Assembly (NCBI GenBank): GCA_963792075.1
Contig: CAWBUW010000011.1
Location: forward strand, 124,001-188,000
Origin: CAWBUW01 sp963792075
Lineage (GTDB): Bacteria; Chloroflexota; Anaerolineae; Anaerolineales; UBA4823
Direction: 5' to 3'
Length of the DNA stretch: 64,000 nt
The notes beneath the pieces are model-generated. The model made no database searches, was not told the origin of the DNA, and saw only the letters and a list, made by a program, of their open reading frames with translations. This document shows positions 52,888-62,381 of the stretch, one piece after another. The stretch's first letter is position 1, and each line of letters starts with the position of its first letter. The translations under genes were made by a program, and so were the position numbers.

Positions 52888-54221
52888 ATGATCAAGATTG
52901 CTATCATCGGTGCAGGCAGTGTCGTCTTTACCCGAAACCTTTGCTCGGATATTCTGCTCACACCGGCCTTACACGATTGCACAATCTGCCTGATGGATAT
53001 TGATCCGGTGCGATTGTCCCAGATCAAGGAGGTCGTTCAAGAGATGATTGACCAGCGCGGCCTGCAGGCTCACGTTGAGGCTACCCTGGACCAACGGGAG
53101 GCGGTTAACGCAGCGCACTATGTCATAACCACCTTCCAGCAGGGTGGGCTGGGTGCTTTCCGCCTCGATATCGAGATACCCCAAAAATATGGGGTCGGGC
53201 AAAGCATAGGGGATACGCTAGGGCCTGGCGGTATATTCAGGGGTTTGCGCACGATCCCGGTGTTACTGAATTTGTGCCGAGATATGGACGAACTGGCTCC
53301 CGATGCACTTCTACTGAATTATGTCAATCCCATGGCCATCAACTGTCTGGCTGTGCAACGTGCCACCGAAAGGCCTCACATAGGCCTTTGTCACAGCGTG
53401 CAAGGGACAAGCGAGCTGCTGGCTGGATGGGCCGGGGTGTCCTACGACCAGGTCGTTTACCTTTGTGCGGGCATCAACCATCAAGCATTTATGCTCGAGT
53501 TCCGCTGCGGAGGTGAAGACCTCTATCCACGCATTCGGGAAGCAGCCCAAAAGCCAGAAATATACGGGCAAGAACCGGTGCGAATTGAGATAATGAAGCA
53601 TTTCGGCTACTTTGTCACAGAATCCAGCGCCCACGCGAGTGAATACAGCCCTTATTTCCGCAAGACCGCACAGATGGTCAACGAATTGTATCGCGCTTTA
53701 TATCGGATGACGGCGCCTGGCACGACCACGGTCAAAGCGGCGGGTATCTTCGGGAATGCATCAAGAGAAGCAGACAATCGGAATCCGAACACGGTGAACT
53801 CGCCTTAATCGACGAAGCCCCGATAAGGATACGCACTCATGAATTCGGCTCTTATATCATCGAGGCAATCGTGACCAACCGCCCCATCAAGGTCAATGGC
53901 AACGTATCTAACCGGAGCCTGATCACCAATTTACCCGAGGGCTGTTGTGTTGAAGTACCTTGCCTGGTCGATGGAAACGGCATCCAACCCACGGTGGTGG
54001 GTAAACTGCCGCCCCAATTGGCTGCGTTAATGCAGACGAACATCAACGTTCAGGAACTTACTGTCGAGGCATCTATAAAAGGCTGCCGCGAGGCAGTCTA
54101 TCATGCTGTCATGCTCGATCCTTTGACGGCGGCTGTGTGCACTTTGGATCAAATTCAAGCGATGGTGGATGAATTATTCGCTGCCCAGGAACGCTGGCTA
54201 CCGCAGTTCCAGCCGCGATAA
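52888..54221 (+). CDS. GH4-family alpha-glycosidase (frameshifted)
   Basis: NAD+- and Mn2+-dependent glycosidase of family GH4 (alpha-galactosidase/alpha-glucosidase MelA-like), acting by oxidation-elimination. ATG 52888 follows CAGGAGTGTTT. Signature parts: IAIIGAGSVVFTRNLCSDIL (NAD site), LLNYVNPMAINC, IGLCHSVQGTSELL (metal-binding Cys/His) and AGINHQAFMLEF. The first frame holds to about 53690, then the protein continues as SRFISDDGAWHDHGQSGGYL and TNRPIKVNGNVSNRSLITNL to 54221, so one base is missing near 53690. Corrected length is about 444 residues, normal for MelA-like GH4. Confidence 0.9.
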
Positions 54222-54275
54222 ACCTGAGGCTGAAACACAATGAAAATAATACCGGAATTACTTTAAGAACATAAC

Positions 54276-55175
54276 ATGGACCATATCACGCAGAACGAGT
54301 TGTATCAATGGTGTAAGATTCCCTTACGGGAGTTAGCAGAGCATCCAGAGCGCAAGATCCCTTTTCGTTTATGTGAAAATTCGAAAGCAATGGGGGAAAT
54401 CATGGCGCGAGAGCTGGTCGCCGAGATCCAGGCGCATAACCAGGTTGGTCAGCCGACCTATACGATCATCCCCTGCGGCCCTTCTGGCTGGTACAAACCC
54501 TTCACTAACCTGGTGAACAGAGAAAGGGTCGATCTAAAAAACCTGGTTGTTTTTCACATGGACGAGTGCCTGGATTGGCAAGGCCGAGAGCTTCCACGCA
54601 ACCATCCCTTTAACTTTCGCTTTTCAATGGAGCAAGAATTTTACGAACCCGTGGAGCCGGAACTATCTGTGCTTTTAGAAAACCGGCACTTTCCGAATGG
54701 GAACAATATTGAGAAGATACGTTTGATGATGGAAACGGTCATGATCGATATATGTTATGGAGGCTGGGGACAGGATGGCCACTTGGCTTACAACCAGGCG
54801 CGCCGGCATCCCTACAATCAGGTAAGTATAGATGATCTGTGCAATTCTACCGTGCGCATCCAGGAAAACAATTTTGACACGATACTGGCCCTCGCTCAGC
54901 GGAATTTTGGCTCAGCATACCAGTTCGTTCCTCCGATGTCGGTCACGTTAGGGTTAAAAGAGATCCTGTCGGCTAAGAAAGTGCGTGTGTTCAGCGACAC
55001 CGGCTCCTGGAAACAGACAGCCCTACGGGTAGCTCTGTTTGGCCCCATAACACCTGAGTATCCCATTACGCTGTTGCAGCGCCACCCAGATGCATTGATT
55101 ACTGCAACCGTAGATACTGCTTATCATCCGATCAGCGACCATCCGGAATGGGATTTTGGTATTTCCGGTTCTTGA
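54276..55175 (+). CDS. NagB-like glucosamine-6-phosphate deaminase/isomerase family protein
   Basis: 299-residue protein of the NagB/6-phosphogluconolactonase superfamily. It has IPCGPSGWYKPFTNLVNRER, VFHMDECLDW (NagB catalytic-loop type, Asp-Glu), GGWGQDGHLAYNQA (GIGxDGHIAFNE in NagB) and a late VTLGLKEILSAKKVRVFSDT. It is longer than NagB and has an N-terminal extension of about 30 residues. It probably isomerises, with or without deamination, a sugar or amino-sugar derivative produced by GH4 and the PIG-L deacetylase in the same operon. Confidence 0.82.
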   Translation: MDHITQNELYQWCKIPLRELAEHPERKIPFRLCENSKAMGEIMARELVAEIQAHNQVGQPTYTIIPCGPSGWYKPFTNLVNRERVDLKNLVVFHMDECLDWQGRELPRNHPFNFRFSMEQEFYEPVEPELSVLLENRHFPNGNNIEKIRLMMETVMIDICYGGWGQDGHLAYNQARRHPYNQVSIDDLCNSTVRIQENNFDTILALAQRNFGSAYQFVPPMSVTLGLKEILSAKKVRVFSDTGSWKQTALRVALFGPITPEYPITLLQRHPDALITATVDTAYHPISDHPEWDFGISGS

Positions 55176-55187
55176 GGAGAAGGCCAA

Positions 55188-56227
55188 ATGGCGCCTTTAC
55201 AGATCAATGTCAATGATTGCCACTACCAGGCAATGATAGGAGTGGGTGGTATCGGGGCAGGTCGCTTCTTTTCCATAAAGGGCAACCATACTTTGAGACG
55301 TGAAGAAAGCCGGGGAGGGCATTTCCTGCCAGGCCGTGATTACTGCAAACTTCACATTATCAGCCACTACGTAAAAACTTTATTAGGCCCTGAATTCGCC
55401 ACACTTCTGATAGGGAAGGTAGGCGATGATGAGGTTGGTCATACGCTCCTGAAAGAAATGAAACAAACCGGGTTGGATACGCGGTATGTCCAAATCTGCG
55501 AAAGTGAACAGACCTTATATTCGCTCTGTCTGATCTACCCGGATAACACGGGAGGAAACTTGACGACTGATAATTCTGCCTGCACACGTGTAAATGCCGC
55601 TTATGTGAACTCGGGCCAAGGGCGAGTTTCTCCGGTACGCAGGCCGTGGAGTTGTGCTTGCTGCTCCCGAAGTGCCACTACCTGCACGGGAGAAACTCCT
55701 ACGTATGGGCACAGCCTATCACTTTTTCCGTGTAGCCTCTTTTGTATCTCAGGAAATGCAGATGGCAAGGGTTACACGCCTCCTTAGCCTGGTGGATCTT
55801 TTGGCTATCAACATGGATGAGGCGGCAGCCAGTGTTGGAATCGAGGCGGGGCGCTTCTCCCGAAACTATCGTATCTGCTGCCGTTGAAAAGTTGTCAGCT
55901 ACCCATCCTGGATTGAGCATTTCAATCACAGCAGGTAGGAATGGCAGTTGGTCATGGGATGGCAACTTGCTGGCCCATGCTCCTTCTTTCTCCGTGGAAG
56001 CAGTTAGTACAGCCGGCGCCGGGGACGCTCACCTGGCGGGAACGGTTGCTGGCCTTGTTGCTGGATTGAATTTGCACCAGGCGCAGGAACTGGGAAATCT
56101 GGTCGCGGCGGTCTCTGTAACATCTCCCCACACCATTCACCCCGAGATCGAACGCGCTTTACATTCTTATGTAGCTGACGCACTTATCTGCTCGTCGCCA
56201 GAAGTCCTCAATCTATTGGGGTTTTGA
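55188..56227 (+). CDS. PfkB-family carbohydrate kinase (two frameshifts)
   Basis: Ribokinase-like sugar kinase. The N-terminal part has AMIGVGGIGAGRFFSIKGNH and LLIGKVGDDEVGHTLLKEMK QTGLDTRYV. One extra G in 55620-55622 shifts the frame to EFLRYAGRGVVLAAPEVPLP and DLLAINMDEAAASVG. A second extra G in 55848-55851 shifts to GASPETIVSAAVEKLSATHP, ending with the catalytic STAGAGDAHLAGTVAGLVAG (anion hole and base Asp, normally GAGD). Corrected length is about 345 residues. It phosphorylates the sugar downstream of the NagB-like enzyme, 12 bases away. Confidence 0.87.
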
Positions 56228-56243
56228 CCTCTTGGAATTATTA

Positions 56244-56887
56244 ATGCTTGAAATGCTCAGAGAAGAAATTTGTCGCTTAAACCTTGATCTGGTCCGCAAT
56301 AATCTTGTCGCCTGGACAAGCGGTAACGTCAGCGGAAGCGATCCCGAAAGCGGTCTCATTGTTATCAAACCCAGTGGTGTTCGTTACGAAGCGCTCACTC
56401 CCGAAAACATGGTCGTAGTAGACCTGGAGGGGAACCTTCAGGAAGGGATATGCAAGCCATCTTCAGATACCGCCGCACACCTCTATATCTATAACCATCG
56501 ACCAGATGTAGGCGGTATCGTGCATACACATTCCACTTTCGCTACTTCATTTGCAGCTTGCGGCCGCTCGATACCGGCCTACCTGACGGCCATCTGTGAC
56601 GAATTTGGAGGCCCCATTCCCTGTGGCCGCTACGAAAAATCGGCGGAGACGAGATCGGGCAGGAGGTGGTCCGGGCCATTGGCAGCAGTCCAGCAATTCT
56701 TATGCAGAACCATGGCGTTTTCGCCATAGGCAAGACAGCGGAGGCCGCAGTCAAAGCTGCAATGATAACTGAGGACGCTACGCGCACCGTTTTTTTTGCA
56801 CAACTATTAGCACGCCCAGAAGAAATCCCACTGGAAGAAATCGTAAGGGCGCACCAACGCTATCTCAATGAATATGGCCAGGGATAA
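56244..56887 (+). CDS. Class II aldolase/AraD-FucA family (frameshifted)
   Basis: Zinc-dependent aldolase or epimerase of the L-fuculose-phosphate aldolase/ribulose-phosphate epimerase family, about 214 residues after correction. SGNVSGSDPESGLIVIKPSG binds phosphate, VVVDLEGN precedes the catalytic region, and HTHSTFATSFAA holds zinc histidines; the third is in QNHGVFAIGK. One A is missing in the run 56635-56639: YEK is followed by IGGDEIGQEVVRAIGSS in the next frame. Start ATG 56244 or TTG 56232. It would cleave the kinase product. Confidence 0.87.
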
Positions 56888-56905
56888 AGTCCGTGCATTA
56901 ACCAG

Positions 56906-57755
56906 ATGGAAATGAATATTATGTCTATCCTGCCGATTGTTGATATCATTCCTGAAACCAACTTGGTGATGTTTGCCCCACATTACGATGATTTTCTGCT
57001 CGGATTGGGCGGCTACGTCATAGAGCTGCAGGAGCAAAATTGTATTTCTACGAAGGATTTTCACGTAGTGCAAGTCTTTTCCAGAAGTAACTATCAAAAT
57101 GGCAGTGGTAACTCTGACACCAGCCTGGAGCGCATCAAAATGGCGACCGGACGCAGGATTATAGAGGAACTCGACTGCCTGGATGATCTATTGGGCTCCA
57201 GAAACTACCGGTATGAACTCCTGGCAGAGCGCGTGTATGCTACGTGGGAAAGTGTTCGCCGATAGTGAGATGGAGTTTCCACATGGGATGTATTCAGATT
57301 TCACACACGAAGATTGGGAGATATTTGGCCGGCTAAAGAAAACCATCCAGAAATGGGCTTTACAGACGGATACCGCTTTGATTTTTCCCCTCGCAATAAA
57401 GGAACACATTGACCATTTTATTACCCGTGAGGTAGGTATTACTGTCGCAGAAGAGATGGGAAAAAATCGTGCCAAAGCTACGTTTTACTTCCAGGAAGAT
57501 AAGCCATATGCGGGCCTGCAAACAACGGAGGAGAGGGAACGTATCGATGAATTCATCCGGTCTCACAGGCTTCAGCCAAGGATATATCGCCACCATCCAG
57601 AAAGGGTGGCCGAGTTAGCCTTTACACATTACATCAGCCAGGTAGACGATACTTACCGCAGAGGTGTCATCGACCGTGGTAAGGAGCTTGCTGCAAAATA
57701 TCAAAGCCAATTTCCTTGCGACCAAATTTATTGCTTTAGCGCTGAAAGGACTTGA
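56906..57755 (+). CDS. PIG-L-family deacetylase (frameshifted)
   Basis: Zinc-dependent N-deacetylase of the LmbE/PIG-L family, which removes acetyl from N-acetyl amino sugars. The metal motif is MFAPHYDDFLLGLGG (usually PHPDDE; here a variant HYDD). One extra G in 57246-57248 interrupts the frame: ERVYATW is followed by KVFADSEMEFPHGMYSDFTH. The second half contains ALIFPLAIKEHIDHFITREV, with the second zinc His in HIDH. Corrected length is about 282 residues. Last gene of the catabolic operon; it points to an N-acetylated amino sugar as substrate. Confidence 0.82.
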
Positions 57756-57832
57756 GGGGCAAAGCACCAACAAGTGCCCTCCGTTGATGGTTTTCTCTAC
57801 CAGTGGCGCTTGTTTGTTTCACGAGGGGCTGG

Positions 57833-57869
57833 AGTGATGCTCGAAGCGCAAGGTGTTTCGAGCAGCACT
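57833..57869. terminator. Probable terminator after the catabolic operon
   Basis: AGTGATGCTCGA and TCGAGCAGCACT form a 12-bp stem with one mismatch and a 13-base loop, followed by TTGTTCTCC. About 80 bases after the PIG-L stop and 110 before the nitroreductase start. Confidence 0.5.
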
Positions 57870-57976
57870 TTGTTCTCCGCTATATTATATTCCTCTGCTT
57901 AACTCGGCCATCAAAAAACCCTACAATGATTGCAGGGTGAACGCCTATTCTTTCATCGAAAGGTGGTCTCTTCGTC

Positions 57977-58489
57977 ATGGAATATTCTCAATTGATCGCC
58001 CGGCGCTACAGCGTGCGGGCATACCTTCCTGATCCGGTGGAAGACGAAAAGCTGTGCCAGGTCCTGGAAGCGGCGCGCCTGGCGCCTACGGCCGCCAACC
58101 GCCAGCCCATCCGGTTGGTGGTGGTGCACACCGCCGGGCGTGAGGCGGAGCTGGGACGCATTTACCATAAACCCTGGTTCGTCCAGGCCCCCCTGGTGAT
58201 TGCGGTGTGCGCCATTTCTTCCCTGGCCTGGGTGCGCGAGAGCGACCGCTTCAACGCCCGCATGATCGACGCAACGATCGTGACCGATCACCTGATCCTC
58301 GCCGCCACCAACCTGGGCCTGGGCACCTGTTGGGTCGCGTCGTTTAACGTGCAGGCTGCCCGCGAAGTGCTGGGTCTGCCCGCCGAGGCCGAGCCGGTCG
58401 TCTTCACCCCGCTGGGCTACCCTGCCGGCCAGCCAGGTCCCAAAATCCGCAAACCGCTGGCCGAATTAGTCCGTTATGAGCATTGGTGA
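57977..58489 (+). CDS. Nitroreductase-family flavoprotein
   Basis: 170-residue FMN-dependent oxidoreductase. The opening MEYSQLIARRYSVRAYLPDP with RRYSVR is the FMN phosphate site, and LAPTAANRQPIRLVVV follows. The later NLGLGTCWVASFN and FTPLGYPAGQPG are family-typical. Short form, as in the McrA/TdsD-like nitroreductases. The start is ATG 57977. Role unknown: reductive detoxification or quinone/nitro reduction. Confidence 0.92.
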   Translation: MEYSQLIARRYSVRAYLPDPVEDEKLCQVLEAARLAPTAANRQPIRLVVVHTAGREAELGRIYHKPWFVQAPLVIAVCAISSLAWVRESDRFNARMIDATIVTDHLILAATNLGLGTCWVASFNVQAAREVLGLPAEAEPVVFTPLGYPAGQPGPKIRKPLAELVRYEHW

Positions 58490-58505
58490 GATTTAAGGAG
58501 GATCT

Positions 58506-59546
58506 ATGTTCACTCAATTCGTCACTCGTTCCATCGTTGTCACGCTCATACTCATCGTGATGGTAACTGCCCCGGCGCTGGTCGTTCAAGCAGCCAAACC
58601 CGGACCTGGCGCCAGCACCGGCAGCGGTCAGGTATTTTTCCCTAACCCGGTCGCTTCCTTGCAAGACCAGAGCCTGACCGACCAGAAAGATGCCAATTAC
58701 CCCGCCTTGTGGCCCGCCTACCGGTTGGTCACCCTGACGAACCTGGACGGCAGCGGCTACCTGGCCGGCGATTGGGCCAATATCTACAGCAGCACCGGTG
58801 AGCTGGCCTATTCTCCGGACAATACGTTTATCTTCACCCGGGATGATGACCGCTTCGAGCAGGTGATGGCTTATTATTGGGTCACCGAGGCGCAGAATTA
58901 CATCCAGAGCCTTGGCTTCGGCAGCAGCTTAAGGCCGGTCAACATGGAATCCCAGGACGTACGCATCAACCAATATGGCATCGACAACTCCTATTCATGG
59001 GACAAACATGACGTGCTGCGTTTTGGCAAAGGCGGCGTAGATGACGCAGAAGATGCTGAGGTGATCCTCCACGAGTACGGACACGCCATGATGGACTCGC
59101 AGATGACCCCCTTTGGCTTCGGAGGCTCTGTGGAGGCCGGCTCGATCGGGGAAGGCTTCGGCGATTACTGGGCTGTGACGGTGGCTGATGTGATCGCCCC
59201 TACCCCTGACCCGGCCTGCGTGGCGGATTGGGATTCGGTTTCCTATACCTCCCAGGCCCCACACTGCTTGCGGCGCGTGGATGGCAACCTGCATTATCCG
59301 GAAGACCTGAACGGCCGCGTGCACCACGATGGGCAAATCTGGTCGCGCGCTTTATGGGATATCCGCAATTCGCTCGGGCATGTCACCGCCGACACTGTGA
59401 TCCTGGAGGCCCAGTTCAATTTCGCCCCAGACACCTCCATGCCCGCCGCTGCCCAAGCCACGGTAGATGCAGCCAGCAGCCTGTATGGTAACCACGTTGC
59501 CAATGCAGTCCGGGCTGCCTTCCAGGCTCGCGGCATTTTGCCCTAG
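58506..59546 (+). CDS. Exported M36 (fungalysin)-like metallopeptidase
   Basis: 346-residue secreted gluzincin-type peptidase. Signal peptide of about 30 residues (SIVVTLILIVMVTAPALVVQA). The zinc site is H189-EYG-H193 in VILHEYGHAMMDSQM with third ligand E216 in GSIGEGFGDYW. The C-terminus has RVHHDGQIWSRALWDIRNSL, as in M36 and M4-like bacterial peptidases. ATG 58506 follows AAGGAGGATCT. It lacks the long propeptide of classical fungalysins. Confidence 0.87.
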   Translation: MFTQFVTRSIVVTLILIVMVTAPALVVQAAKPGPGASTGSGQVFFPNPVASLQDQSLTDQKDANYPALWPAYRLVTLTNLDGSGYLAGDWANIYSSTGELAYSPDNTFIFTRDDDRFEQVMAYYWVTEAQNYIQSLGFGSSLRPVNMESQDVRINQYGIDNSYSWDKHDVLRFGKGGVDDAEDAEVILHEYGHAMMDSQMTPFGFGGSVEAGSIGEGFGDYWAVTVADVIAPTPDPACVADWDSVSYTSQAPHCLRRVDGNLHYPEDLNGRVHHDGQIWSRALWDIRNSLGHVTADTVILEAQFNFAPDTSMPAAAQATVDAASSLYGNHVANAVRAAFQARGILP

Positions 59547-59548
59547 AT

Positions 59549-60529
59549 ATGGATCCCGAAAAATATTCGCCTCCCACCTCCCCACTACGCGTGGCTGCGG
59601 TGCAAATGGAAAGCCAGCCAGGCGACAAGGAAGCGAACTTCGCCAAAATCGAGGCTTTCGTGGAGCTGGCTGCTGCCCGGTCGGTGGACCTGGTAATCTT
59701 TCCGGAATGCTGCATCTCAGGTTATTGGTTCATCCGCCACCTGTCCGCGCAGCAGCTTGAAGACCTTGCGGAAACGATCCCAGTTGGGGAAAGCACACGG
59801 CGCCTGAGCGCGCTGGCAGGCAAATACAAGCTTGGGATCGGGGCCGGGCTGGTCGAAAGCAGCCAGACTGGATTTTATAACAGCTACATCGTGGCGCTGG
59901 CAGATGGAACGGTGCATCGTCATCGTAAGCTCCAGGCTTTTGAACACCCTCTGATCCAAAGCGGGACAGAATACACCGTCTTCGACACACCCCAGGGCTG
60001 GCGGGTGGGGATCTTGATCTGCTACGACAATAACGTCACTGAAAATGGGCGCATCACGGCTTTGCTCGGCGCGGACGTGATCCTGGCGCCGCATCAAACT
60101 GGCGGCTGCCGCACGAATAACCCTCATTTGATGGGGCTGATCGATCGCCAGCTTTGGGAAAACCGCCACGTCGATCCGCAGGCGATTGAGCGGGAGTTCC
60201 TGGGCGACAAGGGACGGGGGTGGTTGATGCGCTGGCTGCCCAGCCGGGCGCACGATAACGGCGTCTTCTTAGTTTTTGCCAATGGCGTCGGGGTCGACGA
60301 CGACGAGATCCGCACCGGGAACGCCATGATCCTCGATCCATACGGGCGCATCCTCAAAGAGACCTGGGAAGCCAAGGATGCCATGCTGGTCTGTGACCTG
60401 GACCCGGCATTGCTCGAACAAGCCACCGGGCGGATGTGGATGGCAGCCCGCCGGCCTGAGCTCTACGGGCTGCTGACCCGGCGCACAGGCCGGGAGCGCG
60501 ATACGCACGAGCTTAAATTCGATGAATAA
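59549..60529 (+). CDS. Nitrilase-superfamily carbon-nitrogen hydrolase
   Basis: 326-residue cytoplasmic hydrolase with the Glu-Lys-Cys triad: E in DLVIFPECCISGYWF, K in VHRHRKLQAFEHP and C in VGILICYDNNVTENGR. N-terminal VAAVQMESQPGDKEANFAKI is typical. Probably an amidase or N-carbamoyl-D-amino-acid-like hydrolase; substrate unknown. It begins 2 bases after the M36 stop. The Cys-flanking YDNN differs from the common YD.RFPE. Confidence 0.88.
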   Translation: MDPEKYSPPTSPLRVAAVQMESQPGDKEANFAKIEAFVELAAARSVDLVIFPECCISGYWFIRHLSAQQLEDLAETIPVGESTRRLSALAGKYKLGIGAGLVESSQTGFYNSYIVALADGTVHRHRKLQAFEHPLIQSGTEYTVFDTPQGWRVGILICYDNNVTENGRITALLGADVILAPHQTGGCRTNNPHLMGLIDRQLWENRHVDPQAIEREFLGDKGRGWLMRWLPSRAHDNGVFLVFANGVGVDDDEIRTGNAMILDPYGRILKETWEAKDAMLVCDLDPALLEQATGRMWMAARRPELYGLLTRRTGRERDTHELKFDE

Positions 60530-60872
60530 ATGTAGTGTGGGGCTGTCCAAAAAGAAACCGCGTTGCGCCTCCGGCGTGGGTTTCCACGACCTGGTGGCCA
60601 TCGCGCCGGATGGGGCTGTGGCTTCTTTCTGCACCATCTGGTTTGACGATGTGACCCGCAGCGCTTACTTTGAGCCGGTCGCCACCGTCCCCGCTCACCA
60701 ACGCAGAGGGCTGGGCAAAGCTCTGATGACGGAGGGCCTGCGCCGGCTGCAGCGCATGGGAGCCACCCGGGCCTTTGTGGGCGGCTACAGCCAGGCGGCC
60801 AATGCCCTATACCGGTCGGTCATGGGCCCCAAACATGAAGTGAACGAGGTGTGGGTAAAAGAGAATTCCTAA
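60522..60872 (+). pseudogene. N-terminally truncated GNAT acetyltransferase
   Basis: The ORF overlaps the nitrilase gene and begins with residues (NKCSVGLSKKK) encoded by an arm of the interspersed palindrome. From about residue 20 it is the C-terminal part of a GNAT domain: HDLVAIAPDGAVASFCTIWF, FEPVATVPAHQRRGLGKALM (acetyl-CoA loop RRGLGK) and GATRAFVGGYSQAANALYRS. The substrate-binding N-terminal part is missing, so this is probably a relic left by a rearrangement at the repeat. Confidence 0.7.
60544..60558. repeat. Fragment of the palindromic interspersed element
   Basis: TGTCCAAAAAGAAAC matches the outer end of the element's right arm (read from outside). The remainder is absent and GNAT coding sequence follows directly, marking a probable rearrangement junction. 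Confidence 0.6.
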
Positions 60873-60876
60873 GTTA

Positions 60877-62244
60877 TCAACGAAACGGGCAAATATCTTC
60901 AATTTCATAAGATACATTAGTCACACCCCAATAGCACAAATGCCCTTCGTAACCGGCGAGATTGGGATAATTATCACGAAGGTAATCAGTCACAAAACCA
61001 CAGGCGCTTTTCGGATCATCACCGGCATCAAACCGTTCTTGTAAGATCATAATCGCTTCTGTTAATTCTGATCCGGGGGTTCCGGATGAGTAGCGTTTTG
61101 TCATTTCGTCGATTATTTTTTGGGCTTGATCAAAACGACCAAGCTTTAACCACAAACTTGATAAACGAAACAAAGCGAAAGCCTGTTGGTAACTTCCTGC
61201 TTTATCTGCTTGATTAGTGATTATCTCGTGAGTAGATGGAGCATCAAGTAGGCTTTGACCATAGGCCGCGGTCTCATACAATGTGATTGCAAAAGGGATA
61301 TCACCTTGATCAAGGGCATTTTGGGCATCTTGTAAATAATGGATCCTAAATGGACTAGGTAAGAATACATTCTTTTCAAATACATATTCATGAAGATGCC
61401 ACTTGAAATATGCAATTACTTGACGAGAGAAGCCTCCGCCAGTTCCCCCTATCAAGGCGATTTCTTTTATATTATCCCCATCTTGATCAAACAAGATTAT
61501 TTCGCTAACTATTCCTATGGGAATATTGAAATACTGCATCCACTTCTTACCATCCCATCCAAAACCCATATAATAATCCAGGAAGGCAGAATCATGTGGA
61601 TATTTGATTATTAACTGTGCATAAGGTAGGGGAAATAACTGTTCTTGACCAATTATGACTGCTCCTGAAATCGTACTGAGCTTGTATGAAGTCCATAATT
61701 CATATGAAAAATGAGTGCATCGGAAAATATAAATTTTTGTTTGTGTTTCATGATCTAAATCGTGTGGCACCGCTCCGACCACAGCAATTTCATCTGTCAT
61801 ATCATGATCAAAATCCATTTTGGTAATATCAAGCCAGTATTCGTATTCTGCTTGATTAAATATGGTTCCTAAATCCTCCCACATTCCGCCAGCATTTAGG
61901 AATGCTAATAACTCGTTAACCAATTCATCATTTTTGGTCGGTAAAGCAAAAGTAGTCGATGAATTCAAAGCTGGACATTGTCGGATTTGCGTTGTAGGGA
62001 ACAAACTTGGGCTGGGCGTATTTTCTGGTTTCACCAAAGTCGCAACTTTCGTCGCTAATAAGGTTTTCGTCGGTTGGATTGTTGGTGTAGCTGCTACATT
62101 TACACGGATTGTACTTACTGATGTTTGGATGGGTAAGTTTCTAATTGAAGCAATGGTTGGCAGTGCGGAAGGTAGTTCTTGACTTGATCCGCACGCGGAT
62201 ATTACCAAAACAATCACACATAAAAATATAGCCAAGTATTTCAT
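60877..62244 (-). CDS. Lipoprotein with FG-GAP-like and TPR-like regions
   Basis: 455-residue lipoprotein of no named family. ATG 62244 gives MKYLAIFLCVIVLVISACGS with lipobox VISAC; a Thr/Pro linker follows. The middle contains repeat-like beta segments with Asp-rich loops (KMDFDHDMTDEIAVVGAVPH, LFDQDGDNIKEIALIGGTGG), resembling FG-GAP/VCBS units. The C-terminal part looks helical (AFALFRLSSLWLKLGRFDQA QKIIDEM), TPR-like. Markedly AT-rich compared with neighbours. It lies beyond an attC-like site, so it may have been acquired. Confidence 0.7.
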   Translation of the reverse strand: MKYLAIFLCVIVLVISACGSSQELPSALPTIASIRNLPIQTSVSTIRVNVAATPTIQPTKTLLATKVATLVKPENTPSPSLFPTTQIRQCPALNSSTTFALPTKNDELVNELLAFLNAGGMWEDLGTIFNQAEYEYWLDITKMDFDHDMTDEIAVVGAVPHDLDHETQTKIYIFRCTHFSYELWTSYKLSTISGAVIIGQEQLFPLPYAQLIIKYPHDSAFLDYYMGFGWDGKKWMQYFNIPIGIVSEIILFDQDGDNIKEIALIGGTGGGFSRQVIAYFKWHLHEYVFEKNVFLPSPFRIHYLQDAQNALDQGDIPFAITLYETAAYGQSLLDAPSTHEIITNQADKAGSYQQAFALFRLSSLWLKLGRFDQAQKIIDEMTKRYSSGTPGSELTEAIMILQERFDAGDDPKSACGFVTDYLRDNYPNLAGYEGHLCYWGVTNVSYEIEDICPFR

Positions 62245-62268
62245 CGTATTATGCATATCATTTTTATT

Positions 62269-62373
62269 GCCGAACGGGGCGGCTGAACGGCGCAAGTGGG
62301 GAGAACGAAGTACTCGAAACGCGCGACTCCCACTTTTCCACTTCACGCCATGTCGGCTGGCGTTGCGTTAGGC
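62269..62373 (-). repeat. attC-like recombination site (integron cassette type)
   Basis: On the minus strand GCCTAAC (62373-62367) and GTTCGGC (62275-62269) are inverted, 105 bases apart. Inside are imperfect arms AGCCGACATGGCG and CGCCGTTCAGCC with an unpaired base and a second stem AAGTGGGAG/CTCCCCACTT. Placement 8 bases after a short gene's stop is as in a cassette. The right core deviates by one base from GTTRRRY. No integrase is visible. Confidence 0.5.
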
Positions 62374-62381
62374 TTATTGCT

